From positions 1-20,386 of the forward strand of contig SOHS01000027.1 in NCBI GenBank assembly GCA_004377135.1: DNA of 20,386 bases, given 5' to 3'. The stretch is from Dehalococcoidia bacterium. GTDB lineage: Bacteria > Chloroflexota > Dehalococcoidia > GIF9 > AB-539-J10. Shown here one piece after another: positions 1 through 7,006 of this stretch (positions are counted from its first letter, which is position 1; every line of letters starts with the position of its first letter). A model generated the notes under the pieces. The model was not told where the DNA came from. It saw only the letters and a program-made list of their open reading frames with translations, and ran no database searches. The translations under genes were made by a program, and so were the position numbers.

Positions 1-1329
1 ATTAAAATCATCCTTTATCCGATAAAGGACACCCAGGGCAATATAAATGCGATTGCCGAGCTGAGAAAAGATGTTACTGTGGAAAGAGAGTTGGAGAATC
101 AAATTCTGAGGCGTCATCACCATCTCCACGCCTTAAATCGTATTTCCAGCGCCACTAGCGGATTGTGGGACTTAGATGCCATCCTGAATATAGCCCTGGA
201 CACTGTGCTAGAAATCATCAATGCCACAACAGGGGGGGTATTGCTTCTGCACGGGCAAACTCAGAAGCTAAGCTACCGAGTGTATCGTGGTCTGTCTGCT
301 AAATACGTTGAACAAATGGAGATGAGCCTGGGCGAAGGGGTGGCGGGGAAGGTAGCCGAAACTGGGGAGCCCATTGTACTGGAGAATATTTCCGGAGACC
401 CAAGGGCGGCTCACCCAGACTTGGTGAACACGGAAGGTTTGGGTGGGTTTATCAGTGTTCCTTTAAAAGCAAAAGACAGGGTCCTAGGTGTGATGAATAT
501 TGCTAGCCATGTGCCGGGTAAATTTTCTGTAGATGATATGTTCCTCTTGAATTCAATTGGTTGTCAGCTCGGCACTGCGATTGAGCAAGCTAGGCTATAT
601 CAGAGACTGGAAAGGGGGAAGGAAAGATATCAAACTCTTCTTCAGCACGCCCTAACCGCTCAAGAAGAGGAGCGAAAGCGGATTGCCCGAGAGCTACACG
701 ATGAAACCAGCCAGGCTCTTACCAGTTTAACCTTAAACCTTCAGGCTGCTATAACAAAAGCGGAAACCGATGATGTTGAAGATGCCGATTTCATCGGCAG
801 GCTGCGGAAAATACAATCTCTGGCAGTTCATACTCAGAATGAGATATCGAAGCTAATGAAGGAGCTTCGCCCCACTTTATTGGATGAGCTTGGACTACCT
901 GCAGCGATCAGTCGATATGCTAGAGATAGTCTGGAATCTTTGGGGACTAAGGTATTTACAGAATTCGAGGGAGTGGAAGAACGCTTGCCAACGGAAGTGG
1001 AGGTAACACTTTTCCGTATTGCTCAAGGGACAGTAGGCAACATTCTGGAACACGCCGAGGCGAAGAATGTCTCTATCAGATTAGAATGTAATAACAGTGA
1101 ATGTGTAATGGAGGTTAAGGATGATGGCAAAGGTTTTGATGTTAATAAGATCACTAAGGTAGACAAAGGTGGTCGGGGGGCAGGTTTGTTCACCATGAAA
1201 GAAAGAGCGCGTTTAGTAGGCGGCGCGTGCAAGATTAGGTCCCAACCCGGGAAAGGGACCAAAATTGCAGTGAAAATTCCTCTGCGGGCTTTTATGACGG
1301 ATGCAGAAGATAAAAGTATTGATAGTTGA
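1..1329 (+). CDS. PAS-GAF sensor histidine kinase, NarL/DegS type (5' truncated by window)
   Basis: The frame is open from base 1, so the GTG at 79 is probably internal and the gene begins outside the window. The first 25 or so residues (LYPIKDTQGNINAIAELR) look like the end of a PAS/PAC domain. A GAF domain follows at about residues 45-200. Next comes a HisKA_3 dimerisation segment with RIARELHDE (phospho-acceptor His codon at 697-699), then a HATPase_c domain with an N-box (VGNILEHAEAKNV) and a G-box DDGKGFD at about 1120-1140. No membrane segment is visible in the part present, so it is likely a cytoplasmic sensor. Its signal is unknown; GAF could bind a small molecule or haem. It overlaps the next gene, a LuxR-type regulator, by 29 bases, which marks the pair as a two-component system. 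Confidence 0.93.
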   Translation: MKIILYPIKDTQGNINAIAELRKDVTVERELENQILRRHHHLHALNRISSATSGLWDLDAILNIALDTVLEIINATTGGVLLLHGQTQKLSYRVYRGLSAKYVEQMEMSLGEGVAGKVAETGEPIVLENISGDPRAAHPDLVNTEGLGGFISVPLKAKDRVLGVMNIASHVPGKFSVDDMFLLNSIGCQLGTAIEQARLYQRLERGKERYQTLLQHALTAQEEERKRIARELHDETSQALTSLTLNLQAAITKAETDDVEDADFIGRLRKIQSLAVHTQNEISKLMKELRPTLLDELGLPAAISRYARDSLESLGTKVFTEFEGVEERLPTEVEVTLFRIAQGTVGNILEHAEAKNVSIRLECNNSECVMEVKDDGKGFDVNKITKVDKGGRGAGLFTMKERARLVGGACKIRSQPGKGTKIAVKIPLRAFMTDAEDKSIDS

Positions 1330-1954
1330 TGACCATACATTGGTGCGGGATGGCATTTGTGCTTTGCTGGCGCTGGTTGCCGACGTGAAGGTAGTCGGAG
1401 AAGCTGCGAATGGAAAAGAAGCTTTGGAAAAGGTTAAAAAGCTTGCCCCGGATGTAGTGCTTATGGACTTGGCGATGCCTATTATGAGTGGATTAGAATC
1501 AACACGGAGAATACGCAAGAGGTTTCCGGGAACAAAAGTGCTGGCACTTACCCAGTATGAGGATAGAGAATACATCGTCCCAACTATTGAAGCAGGAGCT
1601 CGTGGCTTCGTTAGCAAGACGGCAGCATTTTCCGAGCTCGCTTCAGCTATCCAGGCTGTATATCAGGGAGAATCTTTTCTATCCCCTGTAGCAGCAGCGG
1701 CTGTTGTTGAAGAATGTCAGCAGAAAGTCGCTGCAGAAGGGGAAAAGGATTCTTATCAGAACCTAACTGACAGAGAAAGGGAGATGCTTAAGCTTGTTGC
1801 TGAGGGCTATACTGCTAGAGAAATAGCAGATATGCTGGTCATCAGCTTGAGAACGGTGGAGACGCACAAAACCAACCTGATGAAAAAGTTGAATATCCGC
1901 AATAAAGCTGACCTCATCAGGTTTGCCATACGCAAGGGCATTATCACCGTGTGA
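1301..1954 (+). CDS. NarL/FixJ-family DNA-binding response regulator
   Basis: This 217-residue protein is the partner of the overlapping histidine kinase. The receiver domain (residues 1-120) has the acidic pair D10/D11, phospho-acceptor D56 in VVLMDLAMP, T84 and K106. A LuxR-type helix-turn-helix follows at about 153-213 (LTDREREMLKLVAEGYTAREIA, with SLRTVETHKTNL as the recognition region). The ATG at 1301 sits inside the end of the kinase gene, which implies translational coupling. The target is unknown. The next gene downstream, 178 bases away on the same strand, starts the methylene-tetrahydrofolate reductase module, so that module is a reasonable candidate target, but I see no operator to support this. 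The 178-base gap shows neither a clear terminator nor a good promoter. Confidence 0.95.
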   Translation: MQKIKVLIVDDHTLVRDGICALLALVADVKVVGEAANGKEALEKVKKLAPDVVLMDLAMPIMSGLESTRRIRKRFPGTKVLALTQYEDREYIVPTIEAGARGFVSKTAAFSELASAIQAVYQGESFLSPVAAAAVVEECQQKVAAEGEKDSYQNLTDREREMLKLVAEGYTAREIADMLVISLRTVETHKTNLMKKLNIRNKADLIRFAIRKGIITV

Positions 1955-2132
1955 CGGTGTAAGAAAAACCATCCCCATTCGTCTCTAATCTGCGAGTTTT
2001 TCCCATTTCAAAATACGGGTTAATCCATCAAGATTTCCAGAATAAAATTCACCCCTTATTATCGGGATTTCCTCTTTTGCATCTTTTAGGAGTGCGTTAT
2101 CATGTAATCAAGACTAGTTATTAGGGCAAGAG

Positions 2133-4244
2133 ATGGATAACGAGGTCACAAATTATCAAAACAACCGGATGAGGGAAGCTTCTCATGGTCGCAGCCTTAT
2201 CCCGCCCTGCCAGGTTGCCTGCCCGCTGCACATGGAGATCGGCGAATATGTTGATTTAGTTGCCCAAGGGAAGGTGCTGGAAGCATTGCAGGTCATAAGG
2301 GAAGGCAACCCCTTCCCTTCTATCTGCGCTTATGTGTGCACTCATCCTTGTGAGGATGCCTGCCGGCGCAGCCAGGTAGATAAATCTATCGCTATAAGAG
2401 CATTAAAGAGATTCGCCGTGGAATTTGGCGGCGACAGAATGATAGAACTTGAAGCTGAGACTGTACAGAGTGAAAAAGTTGCCGTAGTAGGGTCTGGCCC
2501 GGCTGGGCTAGCTTGTGCCTACTATTTGAGGAAGCTCGGCTACCCGGTAGCTATCTTTGAGGCTTATTCAGAACTGGGAGGCATGCTTCGAGTAGGTATT
2601 CCCCAGTACCGCCTTCCTCGGGAGGTAGTCGATACCGAAGTTCAAAGGTTAATCCACATGGGAGTTGAAATCAAAACAAATACGCGAGTGATATCTATAG
2701 ATTTGCTTTTGGATATGGGTTATAAAGCTGTATTTATAACAGTTGGTGCCCATCAGAGCCTTAGAATGGGAATAGAGGGGGAAGAGAGTCCCGGGGTGAT
2801 TGATGGGGCGACTTTTCTCCGCGAGGTGAATTTGGGACTTAAGCCGTCTCTAGGGGAAGAGGTTGCTGTAGTAGGTGGGGGGAATGTGGCTATGGATGCC
2901 GCTCGCGCTGCCGTCCGACTGGGGGCAGACAAGGTGAGTATTCTCTATCGTCGCAGTAGGACAGAAATGCCAGCAAGCCCCGACGAAATAGAGCAAGCCT
3001 TGGAGGAAGGCGTGGAGACCATGTTTCTGGTAGCACCAACTAAGATGAAAAGGGAAAATGGTCGTTTAAGTGTAACCTGCGTAAGGATGGAGCTCGGGGA
3101 GCCGGATGCGGGGGGCAGACGTCGTCCAGTGCCAATTGAAGACAGCGAGCACAATATGGAATTTGACACTTTAATTACTGCCATTGGTCAGGCACCTCAG
3201 ATCTCCGAGGATTTTCGCCTGCGCCTGGGCCGGGGCAGCACTATTCAAGTCGACCCTGTCACACTCACTACTAATCGGACGGGAATTTTTGCCGGAGGGG
3301 ATGCCGTCACCGGACCAGCTACTGTAACTCAAGCACTGGCAAGTGGCAGGCAGGCAGCCTTTCGTATCAATGATTACCTCCGTCATAGATATCCTTCAGT
3401 TGACAAAGAGGCAGAGGAAACCCTGTCAGGCGAACTTCTTCCTAAAACGATAGAGACGATAAGAAAAATCGAGCGGCTCGAGCCCCCACTTCTCCCTCCC
3501 GAAGCAAGAACGAAAGAGTTCAAACCGGTAGAGCTAATTTATAACTGGGAGGCTGCCGTCGATGAAGCCAGACGCTGTCTCCGCTGCGGCATGGGAGCGG
3601 AGATTATGTTCCAGGATAAGTGTGCTACCTGCCTTACCTGTCTCAGGATCTGTCCCTACCACGTACCTTACCTGGATGAGGGGGGGACAATCCAGATACC
3701 TGCTGATCAATGTCAAGCTTGTGGCATATGTGTTGCTGAATGTCCGGCTAAGGCAATAGTTTTGCGGAAGCCATACGACAGAAGACACATAGATGAGGAA
3801 CTAGAACACGCTCTTAAGTCTGCCGCCGAATCGAAGTCCAAGCCACTAATTATAGGATTTTGTTGCCAGTATGGGCTCTTCGGCACTGGTGCATTGGCAA
3901 GCCTGTGGAGGGAAGGCAAAGCCGGCATCTGGATAGTGCCTGTTCTTTGCGTGGCTAAGTTAGAAGGGGGGCATATATTGCGGGCATTTGAAATGGGTGC
4001 AGAAGGGGTTTTCGTCGCCGGATGTGGGGAGCGATGTAGTCGGGAAAACACAGCCTTTTGGGTTCTCCAGCGCGTGGAAGAAGTTAGAAGGGCACTTTCT
4101 CAGATTGGCCTTGAACAAGAGAGGCTGCAGACATTTAACCTGCGTGCTGCTGACGGAGATATCACTGAGGCACTGGACAATTTCACTGGACGAATAGGGG
4201 GACTTTGCCTGGCCTCAGTAATGAAGCAGGAGGTAAAAAGTTGA
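2133..4244 (+). CDS. GltD-like FAD/NAD(P) oxidoreductase fused to ferredoxin and MvhD domains
   Basis: A 703-residue multi-cofactor electron carrier. Seen in order: an N-terminal Fer4_20-type iron-sulfur domain (Cys 26, 30, 65, 69, 73, 77); an FAD Rossmann motif VVGSGPAG (118-125); a second, pyridine-nucleotide Rossmann motif VVGGGNVAMDAAR (246-258); the FAD-closing motif FAGGDAVTGPATV (386-398); C482/C485; two 4Fe-4S motifs (C497, C500, C503, C507 and C527, C530, C533, C537); and a C-terminal MvhD/FrhD-like domain from about residue 570 (FCC at 576-578, C606, C631, C635). The first part resembles glutamate synthase small subunit/NfnB-type flavoproteins. MvhD normally passes electrons to HdrA. 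The gene overlaps metV by four bases, so I infer it feeds NAD(P)H or ferredoxin electrons to MetVF. No glutamate synthase large subunit is nearby. Confidence 0.88.
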   Translation: MDNEVTNYQNNRMREASHGRSLIPPCQVACPLHMEIGEYVDLVAQGKVLEALQVIREGNPFPSICAYVCTHPCEDACRRSQVDKSIAIRALKRFAVEFGGDRMIELEAETVQSEKVAVVGSGPAGLACAYYLRKLGYPVAIFEAYSELGGMLRVGIPQYRLPREVVDTEVQRLIHMGVEIKTNTRVISIDLLLDMGYKAVFITVGAHQSLRMGIEGEESPGVIDGATFLREVNLGLKPSLGEEVAVVGGGNVAMDAARAAVRLGADKVSILYRRSRTEMPASPDEIEQALEEGVETMFLVAPTKMKRENGRLSVTCVRMELGEPDAGGRRRPVPIEDSEHNMEFDTLITAIGQAPQISEDFRLRLGRGSTIQVDPVTLTTNRTGIFAGGDAVTGPATVTQALASGRQAAFRINDYLRHRYPSVDKEAEETLSGELLPKTIETIRKIERLEPPLLPPEARTKEFKPVELIYNWEAAVDEARRCLRCGMGAEIMFQDKCATCLTCLRICPYHVPYLDEGGTIQIPADQCQACGICVAECPAKAIVLRKPYDRRHIDEELEHALKSAAESKSKPLIIGFCCQYGLFGTGALASLWREGKAGIWIVPVLCVAKLEGGHILRAFEMGAEGVFVAGCGERCSRENTAFWVLQRVEEVRRALSQIGLEQERLQTFNLRAADGDITEALDNFTGRIGGLCLASVMKQEVKS
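4228..4233 (+). promoter_or_regulatory. Shine-Dalgarno site that fixes the metV start
   Basis: AGGAGG lies seven bases before the TTG at 4241, inside the end of the preceding gene. It favours TTG 4241, which overlaps the previous stop codon as TTGA, over the in-frame upstream TTG at 4205, which has no ribosome-binding site. Confidence 0.75.
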
Positions 4245-4924
4245 TAGTAGCAGAACAAAAATCCTTGGAGGAGATAAGGCGAATTATTGCTCCTTATGAG
4301 AAGGTGTTGCTTCTTGGCTGTGGAACTTGTGTGACTGTTTGCGGAGCCGGTGGTGAGCGTGAAGTAGCTTTTCTTAATAGTGCATTACGGGTAGCTCAGG
4401 CAAAGAGCGACGATGGAGTTCATAATTTTTCGGAATACACCGTAAAAAGACAATGTGATTTTGAATTTCTGGATGTGCTCGTGGACAAAGTCAACGAAGT
4501 GGACACCATACTTTCACTGGGTTGTGGCATCGGGGTGCAAGTCGTAGCCGAACGTTTCCCCGATATACCTATCTTGCCCGGCGTTAACACCTCCTTCATG
4601 GGTATGGCTAAAGAGTGGGGAGTCTGGGATGAGCGCTGCGCCGCCTGTGGCGATTGTCGATTAGCAGAAACTGCCGGTATTTGTCCCATCACCAGGTGCA
4701 CCAAGGGGATACTCAATGGTCCCTGCGCCGGCACCAAGAACGGAAAATGCGAGGCAAACAAGGATATGGACTGTGCCTGGATCCTAATCTACAAGCGCCT
4801 GGAGAGATTGCACCAATTGGAAAAGATGAGACGATATTATCCTCCCAGAAACTTCCGGGTAATCCCCAGACCTCGAAGAATAGTCATGAAAGCCGATATT
4901 GAACAAGGAGAGGACAATGGCTAA
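4241..4924 (+). CDS. metV: MetV-like methylene-tetrahydrofolate reductase C-terminal-domain protein
   Basis: About 227 residues from TTG 4241. It matches the MTHFR C-terminal (MetV) family, the iron-sulfur/zinc partner of MetF in acetogens. It is very Cys-rich: GCGTCVTVCGAGGERE (Cys 27, 30, 34), C72, GCGIG (C95), CAACGDCRL (133, 136, 139), GICPITRC (148, 153), GPCAG (162), GKCE (170) and DCAW (178). The C-terminal tail (RLERLHQLEKMRRYYPPRNF) is typical of the family. In the known complexes MetV passes electrons to the MetF flavin. It overlaps the upstream oxidoreductase by four bases and metF by eight, so all three are translationally coupled and probably form one complex. The family is recognised with good confidence; the electron donor is inferred from context. 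Confidence 0.88.
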   Translation: MIVAEQKSLEEIRRIIAPYEKVLLLGCGTCVTVCGAGGEREVAFLNSALRVAQAKSDDGVHNFSEYTVKRQCDFEFLDVLVDKVNEVDTILSLGCGIGVQVVAERFPDIPILPGVNTSFMGMAKEWGVWDERCAACGDCRLAETAGICPITRCTKGILNGPCAGTKNGKCEANKDMDCAWILIYKRLERLHQLEKMRRYYPPRNFRVIPRPRRIVMKADIEQGEDNG

Positions 4925-5798
4925 CTCACTGTTTGAAGAAAAACTCAATTCTAACGGGTTCCTGGTAACCACAGAGATTGGGCCCCCTAAGGGAGCAGAC
5001 GTCTCGGAGATGGTTCACTGCATAGACCTCCTCAAAGACAAGGTTGACGCTATCAATGTCACTGACCATCAGAGCTCTGTGATGCGTTTTCCCTCCCTGG
5101 GGGGCTGTCTGCTGGTGAAGGAATGCGGTGGCGAGCCTATCATTCAAGTAACTTGTCGTGATCGCAACCGTCTGGCTCTCCAAGCTGACCTTCTTCTGGC
5201 TTATTCCAGAGGCATCAAAAATGTGCTTTGCCTCACCGGCGATTCTGTCGATGTTGGCGACCACAAGGAAGCAAAGCCCGTCTTTGACTTGGATTCGGTC
5301 CAATTACTGAAGATGGCCAGGGGAATGGAGTCTGGTAAAGACATGGTGGGGAATGAATTAAAAGGTACACCCCAATTTTGCCTGGGCGCTTCAGTTCACC
5401 CAGAGGCAGACTTCATAGAGCCACAACTTATCAAGTTTGAGAAGAAGGTTATTGCGGGGGCACAATTTTTCCAAACTCAAGGCATATTTGACCTGGAAAG
5501 CCTTAAGAAGTTTATGCAATACGCTTCTCAGTTCAACATCAAAATCTTGGCTGGCATTATTGTGCTTGCCTCAGCCAGGATGGCTCAGTATATGAACGAT
5601 AATGTTCCCGGAATAATTATTTCTCAAGCTATCATTGATGAGCTAGCTAATGTGGAAAAAGGTAAAGGACTTCAGAAGGGAATTGAGATTGCTTCCCAGT
5701 TTATAAGGACAATAAGGGAGGAAAATTTATGCCACGGTGTTCATATCATGGCTGTAGGTAAGGAAGGAATTGTGCCCGATATCCTGGAGGCAGCTTAG
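4917..5798 (+). CDS. metF: 5,10-methylenetetrahydrofolate reductase
   Basis: About 293 residues. It reduces methylene-THF to methyl-THF using FAD, in the methyl branch of the Wood-Ljungdahl pathway and in methionine synthesis. The TIM-barrel family hallmarks are present: TTEIGPPKGAD with the catalytic Glu (E20), NVTDHQSS, QVTCRDRNR, NVLCLTGDS, and GAQFFQTQGIFD carrying the conserved Gln. I chose ATG 4917 because AAGGAGAGG (4905-4913) precedes it closely; a longer form from TTG 4899 would contain this ribosome-binding site and is unlikely. It overlaps metV by eight bases. The fusion protein-metV-metF order argues for a dedicated MetVF reductase complex rather than a free-standing NADH-dependent MetF. 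Confidence 0.93.
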   Translation: MANSLFEEKLNSNGFLVTTEIGPPKGADVSEMVHCIDLLKDKVDAINVTDHQSSVMRFPSLGGCLLVKECGGEPIIQVTCRDRNRLALQADLLLAYSRGIKNVLCLTGDSVDVGDHKEAKPVFDLDSVQLLKMARGMESGKDMVGNELKGTPQFCLGASVHPEADFIEPQLIKFEKKVIAGAQFFQTQGIFDLESLKKFMQYASQFNIKILAGIIVLASARMAQYMNDNVPGIIISQAIIDELANVEKGKGLQKGIEIASQFIRTIREENLCHGVHIMAVGKEGIVPDILEAA

Positions 5799-5882
5799 TG
5801 GGCACTTCTGAGATGGCACTTCAGTTAAAGAGCAGCTGTGGTCGATCGGCTAACTAAAATCTAACAAAAGGAGGGATGTGAA

Positions 5883-6674
5883 ATGAAAAAGAAAATCTTA
5901 GTCATAGATGACGAGCCTGATTTTGCAGAAGCGTTGCGCATGACTTTAGAAGCAAAAGCTTATCGCGTAATCACCGCCACCAACAAGGCACAGGGTCAAG
6001 CGAAGATGAGAGAGGAACCTAACGTCGTTGTCCTGGGCACGGTAACTCCTATTGGACAAGCTTTTTCCCTGCACAACTGGCTGAAGCAGCACCCCAGATA
6101 CAAAGATGTGCCAGTCATGGTGATAGACTCCCGGCCTGAGGAACGGTTTATCAAGGGATGGAGAAAATTTGAGGGGATGCAACTGGAGTCCGACGACTAT
6201 GTGACTAAGCCAATCGAGCCAGCTGCACTTGTAGTCCGCATCCAAAGGCTGTTGGAAGAAGCAGCCAGGAAGATAAGAGTGCTCGTGGCGGATGACCATA
6301 CTATGGTCAGGGATGGAATATGCGCCGTCCTTACGTTGCAAAGGGATTTGGACATAGTAGGTGAAGCCGTCAATGGAAAAGAGGCAATTGAGAAGGTGTT
6401 TCGACTTCTGCCCGATGTAGCATTAATGGATATACTCATGCCTAAACTGAGCGGACTGGAGGCAACAAGGCAGATAAGCGCGCAATGCCCCCAGACAAGA
6501 GTATTGATTCTGACCCAGTACGATGAACAGGAAAATATGCTTGTTGCCAGCCAGGCGGGTGCATATGGCTTCATTCCCAAGAAAGCTGCTAGTGAGCAAC
6601 TTATAGCGGGCATAAGAGCTGTGCATGGAGGAAGTTATTTCCCCGACTCTTTTGCTAAGTTAGTTTCGAACTAA
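5883..6674 (+). CDS. Twin-receiver response regulator without output domain; first receiver degenerate
   Basis: This 263-residue protein consists of two receiver domains only. Receiver 1 (about 1-125) keeps the acidic pair (IDDE, D9/D10) and K109 (YVTKP), but the phospho-acceptor position reads VVVLGTVTP, with Gly52 in place of Asp, so it should not be phosphorylated. Receiver 2 (about 131-255) has all key residues: D137/D138, D183 in ALMDILMP, T211 and K233. It is close to the receiver of the regulator at 1301-1954 (shared DDHT, VRDGICA, VGEA.NGKEA.EKV, LTQY). The protein ends where a linker and LuxR helix-turn-helix would begin. AAAGGAGGG (5867-5875) lies seven bases before the ATG. It may bind protein partners or act as a phosphate sink for the upstream kinase; this is inference. 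Confidence 0.9.
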   Translation: MKKKILVIDDEPDFAEALRMTLEAKAYRVITATNKAQGQAKMREEPNVVVLGTVTPIGQAFSLHNWLKQHPRYKDVPVMVIDSRPEERFIKGWRKFEGMQLESDDYVTKPIEPAALVVRIQRLLEEAARKIRVLVADDHTMVRDGICAVLTLQRDLDIVGEAVNGKEAIEKVFRLLPDVALMDILMPKLSGLEATRQISAQCPQTRVLILTQYDEQENMLVASQAGAYGFIPKKAASEQLIAGIRAVHGGSYFPDSFAKLVSN

Positions 6675-6796
6675 CGACAATATAAGGGTTAGGCTTTCCT
6701 GAAAGCGAGGAGTTATATCTTTATCCTCTTTGAGCTTTCTGTAGCCAGTTGCTATTATCTCACAACAAGCTGCTAGCTCGGCTCTGAGTTTAGAAC

Positions 6797-6837
6797 AAGC
6801 CTGGCAATTTCTTGTGGTATTGCCAGGCTTTGTTTAT
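6797..6837 (+). terminator. Rho-independent terminator closing the metF/twin-receiver region
   Basis: A perfect 12-base-pair inverted repeat (AAGCCTGGCAAT at 6797-6808, ATTGCCAGGCTT at 6819-6830) with a 10-base loop is followed by a T-rich run (TGTTT). It lies in the 332-base gap 6675-7006. Apart from this terminator and the aroKB promoter at its right end, I see nothing else in that gap. Confidence 0.85.
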
Positions 6838-6962
6838 TACCCCAGTCTTAACCTTATCTGTTAAGGGTGGGGATTGGCTACAAAAACTGAGTAGAGATTC
6901 ACGGTAATAACGGGAAAATCAACATATTTAATATCTTGTCAATAGAAAGGTAAAACTAATTC

Positions 6963-6991
6963 TTGCTCCAATCTTGATTTTTCAATATACT
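6963..6991 (+). promoter_or_regulatory. Predicted promoter of aroKB
   Basis: TTGCTC (6963-6968) and TATACT (6986-6991) are separated by 17 bases, a good match to the housekeeping sigma consensus. The predicted transcript start, near 6998, is only about ten bases before the aroKB ATG at 7007, and no Shine-Dalgarno site is visible. The mRNA may therefore be nearly leaderless. Confidence 0.55.
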
Positions 6992-7006
6992 GACGAAGAT
7001 AACTAG

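Noticed and set aside
1023..1617. Reverse-strand ORFs of 105 and 134 codons
   Set aside because: They lie opposite the well-supported kinase and regulator genes and have no domain resemblance.
1955..2132. A promoter or terminator between the LuxR-type regulator and the oxidoreductase gene
   Set aside because: Only weak hexamers (TTTTGC...TATCAT) and no convincing hairpin were seen, so it was not annotated.
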